Source: Chlorokybus atmophyticus
Lineage: Eukaryota > Streptophyta > Chlorokybophyceae > Chlorokybales > Chlorokybaceae
NCBI GenBank assembly: GCA_009103225.1
Contig: RHPI01002823.1
Coordinates: 5,003 to 69,002, forward strand
Reading direction: 5' to 3'
Length of the DNA stretch: 64,000 nucleotides
The translations under genes and the position numbers were made by a program. Under the pieces are notes generated by a model that saw only the letters and a list, made by a program, of their open reading frames with translations, had not been told where the DNA came from and ran no database searches. This document shows, in pieces, positions 42,981 through 56,174 of this stretch (positions are counted from its first letter, which is position 1; every line of letters begins with the position of its first letter).

Positions 42981-43720
42981 TGTATATGCGGGCTAGCTAT
43001 GCAGCCAGGGGCGGACAACTTGAGGTGTTGCAAGAGTACTTACATGATCAATCACGCGAAGGTAGGAAGTGCTTCATTGCTCGGTGCTGCCAGCAATCGA
43101 CATCCAGGGCGAACTTGCAGCAAGTGACGCAGCTGCTGGCTAGCTGCTGGCGGCAGCGCCCATTGCTGCAGCTTGCAATTGCCTGCTAGCAGCAACTCGC
43201 GCGCTGCAAGTACTACGACTACGTAGAAGCAGCATCACTGTCAAAATTCTCGCCGCTATGCTCCTACTCACTAGCAGCAGCTCACCTTGCATACCGCTGC
43301 GCGCCTCCGCCATGTCATCGCCCCCAACACCGCCGCTACTTACCGCCCCTGCCAGGCCTTCCCCTAAATAGCAGCAGCGTGGATATCGCCATCGTCGTGT
43401 CGTGGCCCACAACGAATGTACTAATGTATCGGAATCAGAGGAGGTTACCAGTACAGTGTAATACAGTGCAGTACATTGCAGTACAATGCGCACTCGGCCT
43501 ACACTATACAGCTTTGTTTGTACGTGTATGTATAGCGGTGTACAGTCCTGTGCTACACAGAAGGCACTGTCCACACTGTGCACTACCTACTAGGCAGTAA
43601 TCATGACCAAGACGGTATGCAGCTGGCCTGGTTGCCACCGTTGCACCTAGACTAGGCCTGGTAGGCCTGGCCTAGCCTGCTTGGCCGCCTGAATTGAAAG
43701 AAAAAGAAAGCTGACAGGTC

Positions 43721-44966
<1,246 letters not shown>

Positions 44967-44969
<3 letters not shown>

Positions 44970-45055
44970 CGAGGTGCTGCGTTGGGGCTGTGCTGGCTCC
45001 AATGCCGGTTGAATGCGCTGCAGATGTCCATTGAGCCAGATGTATATTCAATTGT
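44967..45055 (-). repeat. Dispersed repeat R fragment (R4)
   Basis: Inverted match to 41265-41361, sharing CTCAATGGACATCTGCAGCG and CAACCGGCA words, also next to a GA/CT microsatellite. Confidence 0.7.
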
Positions 45056-45539
45056 GCTGGCCACTTCGCAATCGACCAGCTGGAAGCCTGACTGGTATGC
45101 TTGCAGCATAGTTACCGCACAGGTTTTGACCACAAGTGTACGAGTATGTGTGGGTGTGAGTGTGTGATTGTAAGTGGATGCTGGCCTGGACGTAGGCGTG
45201 GCCTGCTGCTGCGCATGTACCCCAGGGCCTGCGCGCAAGTGTGTGCTGTGCTGTGAGAGTGTCACTGAGCGTTTGACCCCTTTCTTCAAGTGGCGATTAC
45301 ATCCAAACTTGTGCTCATGGCCCGGCACAACGCGCCGATAAACAAGATGGTGTGCAGTCTGACACTGCTGTCATGGGGCGGGCAACCTGTTCAACACTGC
45401 TAACGCCGTGGTGGACGGCGAACAGCCCTTTGTTGCACAGGACTTGCCTGCCCATGCTTGTATATCCACCCGCAGCAGCTGCACTCCAACCTTGGGTGCA
45501 CCGCAGTCACAGTCGGCCACAACAGCAATGACGACAACG

Positions 45540-45573
<34 letters not shown>

Positions 45574-46822
45574 CGACCAGCACGGAGATGACGATTGCGA
45601 CAACATTGGTAACGTGCAGCGCAGCCCTCGCGCCCAGCGTGCTGTTGTTGATTGTCATCAACGGATGATCTCACAGCCAACATTGCCAGCCTGATTATAC
45701 TGGTGCGTCCGCTGCAGACTCCAGGAGCACTCAAAGAACACACAAGCACTCAGAGGCTTGCAGGCTAGTAAGCACACTTGTTGGGAGCTACAATATCTTG
45801 CACAACCAAGTCCATTCATATAGACTTGGTGCTCATCGCTGCCACAGTGTGCTGTGCATTGCACTAGCATTGTGGATACTGCATGCTAGCGACTGGCGAG
45901 CCCAAACGTGTTATGCACTGCAACTTGCAAGCGCGCTCTTACCATTGAAGCTGATATCACAGTCGAGCTGCGACTCCGTCTTTGCACACAGCATCCTTTG
46001 CAGACAAAAGCAGCACCGAGAGCAGAAATAGTCACCGCATATGATGGTGTGGAACTTATATGATATACATATGTCCATCCTGGCAATGATGTTGACGCTG
46101 CCATTCATCCCGTCAATCAGCGCTTGTGTCCACAGTGACCGTGAGCAGCAGCAAGGCAAAAGCATGCACTCAGCCTTGGAAGGCAAGTCCGCACACGCTG
46201 GTAATCGCCCATTGCACAACGCCAGAAGCACGACTTCACTGCTACCGAGTCGCACTCAGTATGAGGCTTAGTGAGAATTTTGATAAATTGGTCAGTGTGA
46301 TGACGAAAAGCGAGTGCATGCACTGCGCTCGCATTGGGCAACCAGTGAAACCCACACCTGCATCAGTCCCAAACATGCCTTTGCTGCCTGAGCTTTTGCT
46401 GCATGACATGAACACACACACACACACGTAGACATGGCCAGGTTGAGAAAACAGAAGCAACATCAGCAATTTACCGGATTATTGTAATTAACTTAGCGTC
46501 TGTAGTATGCTAGTTTGGTAGCTAAAACGGAGTGTGGGCAGTAGGTGGGTTGACCAGCACACCGTTACATCTGTATCTATCTATTTCTAGGCTATGGACC
46601 CGAGCAGGGCCAAATTACCCCGTCACCTAGCTGTACAACTGTACAATGCATCTGCTAAAGTAAAAGGAAGCATGCACAGTACAGTCTCCATCGCTGTCAT
46701 TGTGCGAAACAGCGTGTACCTTGAAGCGTATATGAACCAAGAAGAAAGAGAAAAGCAGGAGAAGAGGGGCATCAGGCAGGGGAGGTGTCAAGTGTGGGCG
46801 CGTGAGAAGAGTAGTATGCGCC
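45056..46822. other. Intergenic, no gene recognised; (ACA)n at 45535-45575
   Basis: Only short frames without family resemblance. An ACA trinucleotide repeat is the one clear structure. Confidence 0.5.
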
Positions 46823-49733
46823 CTAACTCAGCAGGAAGATGCCGTCAAACAGACTGGGCTTCAGCAGCGGGTTGTTGATGTTGCTGTCGAGGTCAAAGAT
46901 GTTGGGCTTGATGGCGGAGAGGGATGCCAGGCAGTCGGCGCAGACGAACTGCGGTGGTGGGGGGCGGGAGTCATTGACATTGTTGCAGCGTGTGTGCTGC
47001 CACACCTCGCACACATTACAACACACCATCCTCTCGCCATCATCGTCACGCGCCCCGCACAGGCACTGCACCGTCCAGCTGCCCGGAGCGTCGCCCTCGT
47101 AGCGCCACGGCGAGTTCACATCCTCCCCACGTGCGTGCAACACCAACACAGCGGGGGTTGATGAGGAGTTGTTCCCACCTGCGGCCGCGTCAACCTTCAT
47201 GGCTGTTAGCAACCACTCAACGGGTTCCGCGTCCCCAAGGGCTTCCAACCCAACAACAGCCTCTACGCGCATGGAGTGCAGGGCTGGGTACACGCTCCTG
47301 AACGCTCGCTCGGCCTCGCGCTTGAGCTCCCCAATGCTTGCGCGCACCGGAATGGATAACAGCTCCGAGGGCGGGCTCGCGCTGCGTGGTGGTTGTTATC
47401 AAACATGACCGTGCACGCTACCTGCAGATGGGACTGGGGGGCAGTGTGAGCGTGGTTGGAGGAGGTGAGAGAGAGGGGGAGGAGGTCCGATGACGAGGAC
47501 GAGGACGAGGACAGCAGGAGGGTGTTGCTGGAGGTGGTGTTGTCGTTGTCGGATTCGGGTACGTCCCCGCGGTAGTCCTTCACGAGATGTTTGGTGTCGA
47601 GGATGATGCGGGCCACATGGGCCAGAGGGGAGAACTTGCTCGGGGCAGCGCGGGCCGGGGCGTAGCTCTCAAGCACATGTTTGTAAAGGAGGAGCAAGTC
47701 GCGCCACACCTGCTCGCGAGAGGGCAAAGAGGGGATGGATGGTGATGGTGTTGTTGCAATTGGGGATGGGGCCAACAGCTGCTCGGTGGTGACGGCGGCG
47801 CCGGCCGAGTGGAAGAGGGTGGGGTTTTGCAGGTGGTACTCAAGGATCTTGGTGTGGGTATTAAAGGCGCGGCGGACGGCGACGTCCCCAACGATGCGGT
47901 TGGCGATGACCTTGAGGACGTGGTCGAGTAGGCCCGTGTCCCCGACGTGCCGGCGCGCTGCGTTCCGCAGCTAATGTCGCGTCATCACCGGCTTCGGCCC
48001 CATGCGCAGCACGTCTACCAACGCCATCATCGCCTGCTCCACCCTGTTTGTGGACCACCTGCACGGCTTTCTTGGCGTCCCTGTTGTCAAGCACGTCAGC
48101 GAGGAGGTTTTCAATGTCGATAACGTTGTGGACAGCTTCTGGTTGTGGTTGTTGTCGCCATCGCTCCTGGCCGCGTCCTTGAGGTGCATCATGTACTTCA
48201 TGAGCTCCCCCAGCGTGGTGAGGGTCTGCGGGTGCTGCAGGCGCACGCCCCTGACGGCGTGTTCAACATACGTGCAGATAGCTTGAGGCACGCCGTTGGC
48301 ATGCGTTCCTCCTGCATACTCTTCAACGTCGTGCAGGATGGCCTGCAGCGGGGCGGAGCGGAGTATATTCACGGCGGTGGCGTAGCAGCGCTGAGTGATT
48401 CCGTAGGAGCCACGGCCGAAGATGTAGCCCCAACGGGCGAACCAGGGCGCCCCGAAGGCGGCAGCGTGCAGGAGGCGGAACTCAATGGCCGTGCTGTTGT
48501 TGGATTTAAGCTTGCATGCAACGTCCTCTACGCTGACTTGCCGCGCCCGCACGGTGGCGCAGAGACGGTCCCACAGCTCCATCAGCTGCGTGCCGGACAG
48601 GCGCGGGGACCCGCCCTCCTGCCCGTTGGTGCGCAGCAGGTGCCCGAAGCCGTTCCCATGAAGCATACCGTGCAGCAGGTGGCTTGCGCACTCCAGCGCC
48701 GAGCCCGCCGTTGACAGCGACGCCGGCAGCCACGCCGACCCGCAGACCTTGCACACCCTGCAATAAGAGTCATCAGCACCGTCATTCCATCATCTCGAGT
48801 GCGCGCAAGCTCGCGGGCATTCGAACAAACTCAAGTCTGCATGCATGTGAAATTGCGAACCATCGACTGTCCGGTGGCAACAAAACACACAGAAGCTTGA
48901 CACTGTGGGCCTCACTCGCATGTGCACAGCGCGGTTCAACCAGCTGTCTGTCCAAACAGACGTACTCGAATAAGTACGCGTGCGCTGTCAAGACAGGCGC
49001 ACACGTGCTGCGCAGTGTGGTGTCAGCTGCTGCGCAAGGTTGCATTCGCTAGTTGTGTGCACGTGAGAGAAAGAGAGTGCATGTGGCAAACGCCACACGT
49101 GTTTGCATGTGCGTGCTCGCATGAGAGAGGCGTGCGTGTGTGCGTGAATGCGTGTGTCATGTCACACCTGACGAGTGAGCCAGGCAAAGCGCGTGGGGGA
49201 GACGCTGGCGCAGCCGAGGCGCAGGCGGGGCAGCAGCCGACGGTGGAGGAGGCGCGCACGAGGTTGGGGATGATGAAGTGGTAGCGGAAGCCCGCCACGG
49301 GATGGTCTCCCCAGCCCATCACCTTGCAGTGGTCGCAATGTAGGGGGCGTGTTCGAGGAGAAGGCGCTGCTGCGAGGAGAGTGCACTTACGTCGCCGTTC
49401 TTCCTCCTCCGCTGCCCGCAACACCAGCTCCGTCAGGTCCTCCTTGTACACCAGCACCTCCACTCCGGCAGCATCGTCCACCACCACGCGCCAGCACTGC
49501 AACCCCGGCTCCCCAACATGCAAACGCTCGCCAAACCGCCGCACAAAGAGCTCCACGGCCGTCCTGCAGTCGCCCGTCTCTTCCCCGCTGGCGTCCAAAA
49601 CCACCTCCTCCAAGACATCCTCAAGCACGTCGACACGCAGCGGGCGGCCGTCCGGGGTGAGCGCACGCCGCTTCTGCCTGGCAGCAGCGAGGAGCGGCGG
49701 CTCCCGTGCTTGCAGCAGAACGGTGCGGCCCAT
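46823..49733 (-). CDS. MS1/MMD1-type PHD-finger protein (interrupted)
   Basis: Exon 1 (49733-49168; ATG chosen at MGRTVLL, the start is uncertain) has CDHCKVMGWGDHPV and RYHFII. The intron ends AG before 48757. The next exon has HGNGFGHLLRTNGQEGG, LMELWDRLCATVRARQVSVE, FRLLHAAAFGAPWFARWGYI and FGRGSYGITQRCYATAV, then MTRH-stop-LRNAARRHVGDTGLLDH and YHLQNP. The C-terminal PHD finger reads CLCGARDDDGERMVCC, CEVWQHTRC and CADC. This is the layout of Arabidopsis MALE STERILITY 1 and MMD1, nuclear chromatin readers acting in tapetum and male meiosis. Oddities: an in-frame TAG at 47971-47973 where Glu or Gln is usual, and a one-base shift near 47375 before SPPSELLSIPVRASIGELK. It is either a recent pseudogene or has two sequence errors. 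Confidence 0.85.
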
Positions 49734-49969
49734 GATGCAGCCCGCCGCCGCCGCCGCCGCCGCCGCCACGGCCGCGGCCACGGGGACGTGCTCGGTGGGA
49801 TGAAGCGTAGAGTTGCTGCAAAAATGGCTGATGTTGCGGTGCAGGCGCGCGCGCGAAAGCGTCGGCATACACGCTATCTGCCGTGCCCTGCGCCAGTTAC
49901 GGTACCGATATGTACCACGGCTTGCTGTCGCCGGAAGCTGGCTGGTCGATCGCATTCGGAACCGTTTGG

Positions 49970-49990
49970 AACCGTTCCGCCGGAACGGTT
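49970..49990. repeat. Small hairpin in the 5' flank of the PHD gene
   Basis: AACCGTTCC, GCC, GGAACGGTT, within a run of GGAACCGTT-like words. Confidence 0.7.
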
Positions 49991-50054
49991 TTCGGTTGAA
50001 ACTGTTCCGCAGGGGACTGTGACGAACTGTGACGGACAACGTTGCGCTTGACTA

Positions 50055-50546
50055 TAGTCTACCCCCGCTAAGAGACTTCGCTCCAAGAGAATAACCTCGC
50101 TAATAGCATAGAAAATGAGATTACCAAGCGGAATACAGGCAAATGTTGGTGCTTCAGAGAATATGCTTAACCGCGAAGAGCATATATTTGTTACATAATT
50201 CTTGCAAGTTTTAATAATGAATAATCCCAGGGGGAGTAGCGCGTGACGGGTGTGGCATAAAACGTAATGCGCGTGATGAATTCGGCGTGATGGATAAGGT
50301 GTCACACCGCGTCACGGTGACGCGCAATCATTGTGACAGATGTGATGGCGCAATTTGCGGGGGAGTAGTGCGTGACGTAACACGTGTGATGCAATGGGCA
50401 TGATGAGCGCGATGAAACCGCGCTTATAGCATATTTATGCTCTTGACACCCAAGAGCATACTACGCTCTTAGACGTTAAGAGAATGACCTCGCCACGAGC
50501 ATAAGATAGCGGAGGATAAACAGTATGCTCTTAAGGGGGTAAGCTG
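50055..50546. mobile_element. MITE, copy 1
   Basis: Begins TAGTCTACCCCCGCTAAG after TA and ends AGGGGGTAAGCTG. Aligns over its length with copy 2, sharing GGGGAGTAGCGCGT, GATGAAACCGCGCTTATA and ATAAGATAGCGGAGGATAAA. Its ends are more worn than those of copy 2. No coding capacity. Confidence 0.75.
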
Positions 50547-51672
50547 AATGTGTGACTGTGTAACGCATGCATGGATATGGCCTTGTGCGCGCCTTGCTGT
50601 GCCTTGCTGTTGTGGTATGCAACGGCGTACGTTTACAAAAGTGTAGCCGCTATACTATTGGGATTGCTCAGCCTGAGCAATTAGTGAACCTCCGTTCTAT
50701 CGGATAAGCCGGCGTTCACAACCGAAGGAGCCTGTGATTAATTGGCTCATTACATTCTAGTTGTTGCGACAGCAGCCTGCTAGTTGATTGCCTGGTTGTG
50801 ATTAGATAGGCGATTAAGCAGGGCATTTATATAGCAGAGTTCGTCCCTGTTGTCGGTATATAAGCGGCAATCGCACCTTAATATGGTACCCACTTTTTGA
50901 CTGCATTCGGGGCAGCAAAAAGTGCCCATCTGGCCTAGCCAGGTGGGGTTCTTAGCTACAGTGGTGTGGTGTACATATGAACGGATAATGTAACCTTTTA
51001 TGTTATGCAATCTCTGTGCTATAAGTGAAACAGATGCATGTTGCTGTGGTTGTAATGAATGCGTGAGTAACTGAAGGTGTTTCATTTACATGTGCAAACT
51101 CAAGTCCGCGTACTTAGCATAGCGGCGTGACCGGCATGGTATTGGACGTAATTACAATCTGAGGGATGGCAATTGCAAATGTTGTTTCAATTGAATCTGA
51201 AGAGAATGCAATTGTAAGAGTTGTGATGATAAAATGCAATTGTGATTGCAATTGTGTGGTGGCAGACAACTGTTTCCGCGAGTAGTTGCTCTCAGGAAAG
51301 GTGAAGTTGCTGTGAGGACTCGTGCAAGAGTAGCTTATGTAGTTTCAGGGTCTCATATCGAACTTCAAAGGGAACTTATTATTGTGCACCACGGCTCGTG
51401 TTACGCGAGCATAACAATTAGCAGTTGATGATGTCGCCGCATAGCGGCGTGACCGACCACACATGTCTTGCAAGACCGTCCGTGCGACCCCGCACCGGCA
51501 CGTGACCGCCAAGTTGGCAGCGCTAACCCCTCCCTATGTCGAAGTGCACTTCAAGTGCAACACGTGACAACCAGTGTACCGGTGTACACGTGTTGAAATG
51601 CTCTTACACACCGTTGAATCCAATCGCGTATGCTGGGAACACCAGCGGTGATGAATTAGGATCACGTTTGTA
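50547..51672. other. Intergenic between the two MITEs
   Basis: No gene recognised. GCATAGCGGCGTGACCG occurs twice (51117-51135 and 51440-51455). Confidence 0.45.
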
Positions 51673-52130
51673 CAGTCTACACCCTAAGGGACTTCGCTGC
51701 AAGCGAGTAACCACGCTAACAGCATGGACATTGAGATGACAAAACAGAACATAGCAAACTTGGTGCCTAAGAGGATATGCTTAACCACGAAGAGCATAAT
51801 TGTGATTCATGTAATTCTCGCAAGTTCTAATGAGCAATATTTCACGATTAGGGGAGTAGCGCGTAACGGGTGTGGCATAAAGCGTGACGCGTGTGATAAA
51901 TATGGCATGATGGGTAAGTGTGACGCACAGCGAGCGTGACGAGCGGAATGGCACAATTGGCGCAACATGATATGCGTGATGGGCGTGATGAAACCGCGCT
52001 TATATAGCATGTTCATGCTCTTGACACCTTGGAGCATAGTATGGTATGCTCTTAGTCGTCAAGAGAATCACCCCGCCAAGAGCATAAGATAGCGGAGGAT
52101 AAACAGTATGCTCTTAAAGGGGGTAGACTG
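51673..52130. mobile_element. MITE, copy 2 (Tc1/mariner-like ends)
   Basis: Terminal inverted repeats CAGTCTACACCCT and (A)GGGGGTAGACTG, with TA at 51671-51672 and 52131-52132 as target duplication. 458 bp without coding capacity. TA target and a CAGT start suggest mobilisation by a Tc1/mariner/pogo-type transposase encoded elsewhere. Confidence 0.8.
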
Positions 52131-52343
52131 TACTGAGTGCACTGGTACGCTGCTCTGGTTCGGCCTGACTTGTGGGTGGGGACGTGCTTGGTGTTCTTTT
52201 CCGTTCTTTTCAGGCCGCCTAGCCTAGGCCGCCTAGGCGACCTAGCGTAGGCCAGGTGGAGCAACCAGGCCAGCCGCGTGGCCAATCAAGCGTAGCGTCT
52301 TGGATACAACCAGTGTACAGCCTAATCAGCTTACTTAATAGTA

Positions 52344-52376
52344 GTGCTACGTAGTAGGTAGCCTACTACGTAGCAC
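52344..52376. repeat. Perfect hairpin, 15-bp arms, TAG loop
   Basis: GTGCTACGTAGTAGG, TAG, exact complement. Confidence 0.9.
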
Positions 52377-52558
52377 AGGCAGTGACTGTGCTTTACGGAG
52401 TATCCATCATTATTACCGAAATGCTGTACAGATTCTGTACTACAAAGTGTACAGTTTAACTGTACTAGGCCTACTTTACAGTACAGTAAACAATGTACTG
52501 TATTACATTAAAAATAGGCCTAGTTCACATCATATACACTGTGTGCAATACAGTGTAT

Positions 52559-52596
52559 GAGTGTATGACACAGTAGGCCAACTGTGTCATACACTC
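52559..52596. repeat. Perfect hairpin, 16-bp arms, 6-base loop
   Basis: GAGTGTATGACACAGT, AGGCCA, exact complement. Confidence 0.9.
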
Positions 52597-54579
52597 AATA
52601 AGTCTGTGGTGCACAGTGCAGGTACACTGTAGGCCTACTGGTCACCCGACTCCAATGTACATGAAGTACCGTTTTGAGCCATGACATGATGGTTTCAACA
52701 ACGCTGTTGGACGACAGGCCTAGCAGGGGCTGACGTGGCGGCGGTGGTGGCGGCGATGGTGCGGCGGTCGCAGTAGCGGAGGCGCCCCGCGTCATGCACA
52801 ACAGAACCTGCCGCCAGTTACTAGCAGCGAGAGATTGACATGTTTGCTGTAGTTGTAGTAGTATAAGCGCAGGTTGCTGCTCGCAGGCAAGCTGCTGCAA
52901 GTGGCGCTGCCAGCAGCTACGTCACTTGCTGCAAGCTCGTTCTCGATGCTGACTGCTGGCAGCACTAAGCCATAAAACACTTCTTACAGTTCGTGATTGG
53001 CCAAGTAAGTACTCTCCGAACACTCAAGTTGTCTGCCCCTGGCTGCTTAGCTTGCATTGCCCGCATAGTCCTAGTCCGGAAGGGGCCTCTGTGTGGTCTA
53101 TCTTGTCTTGCCTAACGTGGAACACATGCCTGCCTGCCCTTGCCTACCGTCACCTGTGCGACTGTGAGTGTTGTCGAAATGCTTGCATGCAGAGTGTAAG
53201 AACTTGCTGCAAGGTGTAACCTTCTGATAGTCTACTAGTAGTGAGCTCGAGCTGCGGTTCCACTCTTGGCATCCAACGCTTTGATGCCAGGAGCAAGAGC
53301 AGCAGCAAGTTAGAGAGTACATACAACGTGCCTTTGTCTACTTAGTAACTAAGTGCATGGCTGCTAGGTCACCGCTGCCTTTGCTGCTGCCAGCGCGCTA
53401 TACCAGCAGTGACACAACCCTTGATGCTGCGTTCTAGCAAGTAACGCTTCTGCTAGCAGCTAGCAGCAGCATGGTTTGAAGCGAGAGTACAAGTTTACAC
53501 ATATGTCCCAGCATGCACGAACATGCACACACGAGCACGCCAGAACAATGTACGCACGGACATGCAAATAATGCGTCTGCTCTGAGTAGCATTAAAAGCA
53601 GCGAGTAGGAAGCATGCTGCCAGCCGCAGGCACCCACGCACATACGCATGCAATGCTGCTGCTGCGCGTGAGCACACACGCGCACACACGTAGTTGCAAC
53701 AGATAACGCTGCTGGTGGCATGCGTGCTACTCGCTGCCGCTGCCACTAGCGGCAGCAAGTGGCACGCATGCTACCTGTGCCGCACCCACGCAAGCAGGCA
53801 TGCAAGCAGCAACGGCAGCATTGCATGCGTTCAGCTGTTAGCTAACTGCAACGTATCGCACGCACCCCGATGTTGCACGCACGCGCATGCACCCACGTCA
53901 CCTTGCACGGCCTAACTCCCAGTGCATATGCCTGTGCGTGTGCACAGTTCAGTCAAAGGCGCATGCTGAGTACTAGGAGGCGCATGTTTTGCATAAACGT
54001 CCACGCGCACACTACAGTGGTGTGCTGATCTGTGCAGATGTTGCACAGGCGCGGTGGAGTCCTTCAACTCAGAGGGACAGGATTCAACAATGTCGTCTGC
54101 ATTGTGTCAAAAGGCCTGTTGGTACAAGTGGAGCGGGGATGAACGTCCTGGCAGTGGTGCTCAACGCCGCCCGGAAGCACCCTAATTTGGGCATGATGCG
54201 GTGTGACCCACACCGGCGATCACGACCTCAGGTTGGTCGGTTGCAGCATGACCGCTCCATAATGCGTCGTTGACTCCCGAGCAGGTAAGCGGTTGGTTAT
54301 TATGCTTGGACTGACATACTCGCACGCGTATGCACTTGGGTACCACCCAATAATATGAACAGACTCAAAACACGCACCCGGTGCATGCGCGGCACATGCA
54401 CGCATACCTACACGCACATGCATGCACTTGCAAGTGTGCACATGCAAAGTACAAGATTCTCATATGCCGAACACGTACATTCACACATCTGCGCATGAGC
54501 GTGCATGCACACACGCGTACCCGCCTGCAAGGACGCCTGCAGGGACGCGCACATACACGAAAAGGCATGCACAGGGCCT

Positions 54580-56086
54580 AACGACGCCATCGTCACCGTA
54601 ACGGTCGCCTATGACCTGTATGTGTCCACAAGACATGTAGTTGATGCATGTGTATACGTGTGTGTTCTACGTGTTTGTGATCATAGCGCGTCCTTCTACC
54701 CCAACTATGCCACCAAGCCCCCCGCTGTGGCGACACTCTCATCGCCGCGGAGTCTTCCGCTGGCTATGCTCGCGGCCTCACCTTCTCTCACCCTGTGGAC
54801 GGTGTCTACGTCATTGACTCCACCTACCCACTGAGCTTTACCGTCATCACCTACGACCTCCCGTCGTACGCCTTCCTCGTGCTGTACACGCGGGTGCGTG
54901 GTCGCTTAGTGCACGAGGCCTTGTCACATTCGCATTGCATGCGGGGGCGCACGCAGCACATGCGTGCACATCAAATGACACAGAGCTCACTTTGTGCTGT
55001 GTGTGCTGTTTAAGCAGATGAGTGAAGCGAAGCTTTCCCAGTGAAGACCCGTACCTGGCGGAGTTAAGCTGTCACAACAGTCTTTGTAACTTACAAAGAC
55101 AGTGTGACATGTAGGGCTTGGTTGTACATGACTTTTGAATGTTTCGAGTAGTACATCAACTCATGTGTTTACACAGTGTTTAAACAGCCAACCAGCCAAG
55201 GAGTGAAGTGCTGCTGCTCTCCATCTTGGACTTGTAAGTCCGGCAAAAGCTTCGGCAACCGGGGCTCCGTTCAGGCTGACCCATATCTATTCGACCAGCT
55301 TCAGGGGCCCTACACCGTTGGAGACAGCGGGGTACGGCATGATGCGTGCGCATGAACGTCTCCCTCTCTCTCCCTCCCTCTCGCTCTCTCCCTCTCGCTC
55401 TCTCCCTCTCTCCCTCTCCCTCTCTCCCTCTCCCTCTCGCTCTCTCGCTCTCTCTCGCTCTCTCTCGCTCTCTCGCTCTCTCCCCCTCTCGCTCTCTCCC
55501 CCCCTCGCTCTCGCTCTCCCCCCCTCCNNNNNNNNNNNNNNNNNNNNNNNNNNNNNNNNNNNNNNNNNNNNNNNNNNNNNNNNNNNNNNNNNNNNNNNNN
55601 NNNNNNNNNNNNNNNNNNNNNNNNNNNNNNNNNNNNNNNNNNNNNNNNNNNNNNNNNNNNNNNNNNNNNNNNNNNNNNNNNNNNNNNNNNNNNNNNNNNN
55701 NNNNNNNNNNNNNNNNNNNNNNNNNNNNNNNNNNNNNNNNNNNNNNNNNNNNNNNNNNNNNNNNNNNNNNNNNNNNNNNNNNNNNNNNNNNNNNNNNNNN
55801 NNNNNNNNNNNNNNNNNNNNNNNNNNNNNNNNNNNNNNNNNNNNNNNNNNNNNNNNNNNNNNNNNNNNNNNNNNNNNNNNNNNNNNNNNNNNNNNNNNNN
55901 NNNNNNNNNNNNNNNNNNNNNNNNNNNNNNNNNNNNNNNNNNNNNNNNNNNNNNNNNNNNNNNNNNNNNNNNNNNNNNNNNNNNNNNNNNNNNNNNNNNN
56001 NNNNNNNNNNNNNNNNNNNNNNNNNNNNNNNNNNNNNNNNNNNNNNNNNNNNNNNNNNNNNNNNNNNNNNNNNNNNNNNNNNNNNN

Positions 56087-56174
<88 letters not shown>

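Larger units (their letters stand above)
41940..43720 (+). repeat. Dispersed repeat R, copy R2 (left arm of a large inverted repeat)
   Basis: Aligns in inverted orientation with 52140-54110 (R3), from CAATGCAGAAGACATCG at 41948 to the CTGGCCTGGTTGC and GGCCGCCTGAA words at 43630-43700. Diverged by substitutions and indels. Neither arm has an open coding frame of note. Confidence 0.75.
52140..54110 (-). repeat. Dispersed repeat R, copy R3 (right arm of a large inverted repeat)
   Basis: Inverted counterpart of R2 (41940-43720), and of R1 between 53440 and 53900. Its left end, next to MITE copy 2, has GGCCTGAAAAGAACGG on the minus strand. Confidence 0.75.

Noticed and set aside
49380-49405. Tiny intron (GTAAGT...GCAG) in exon 1 of the PHD gene
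   Set aside because: Only about 21-26 bases, too short for a nuclear intron, and the frame is open through it.
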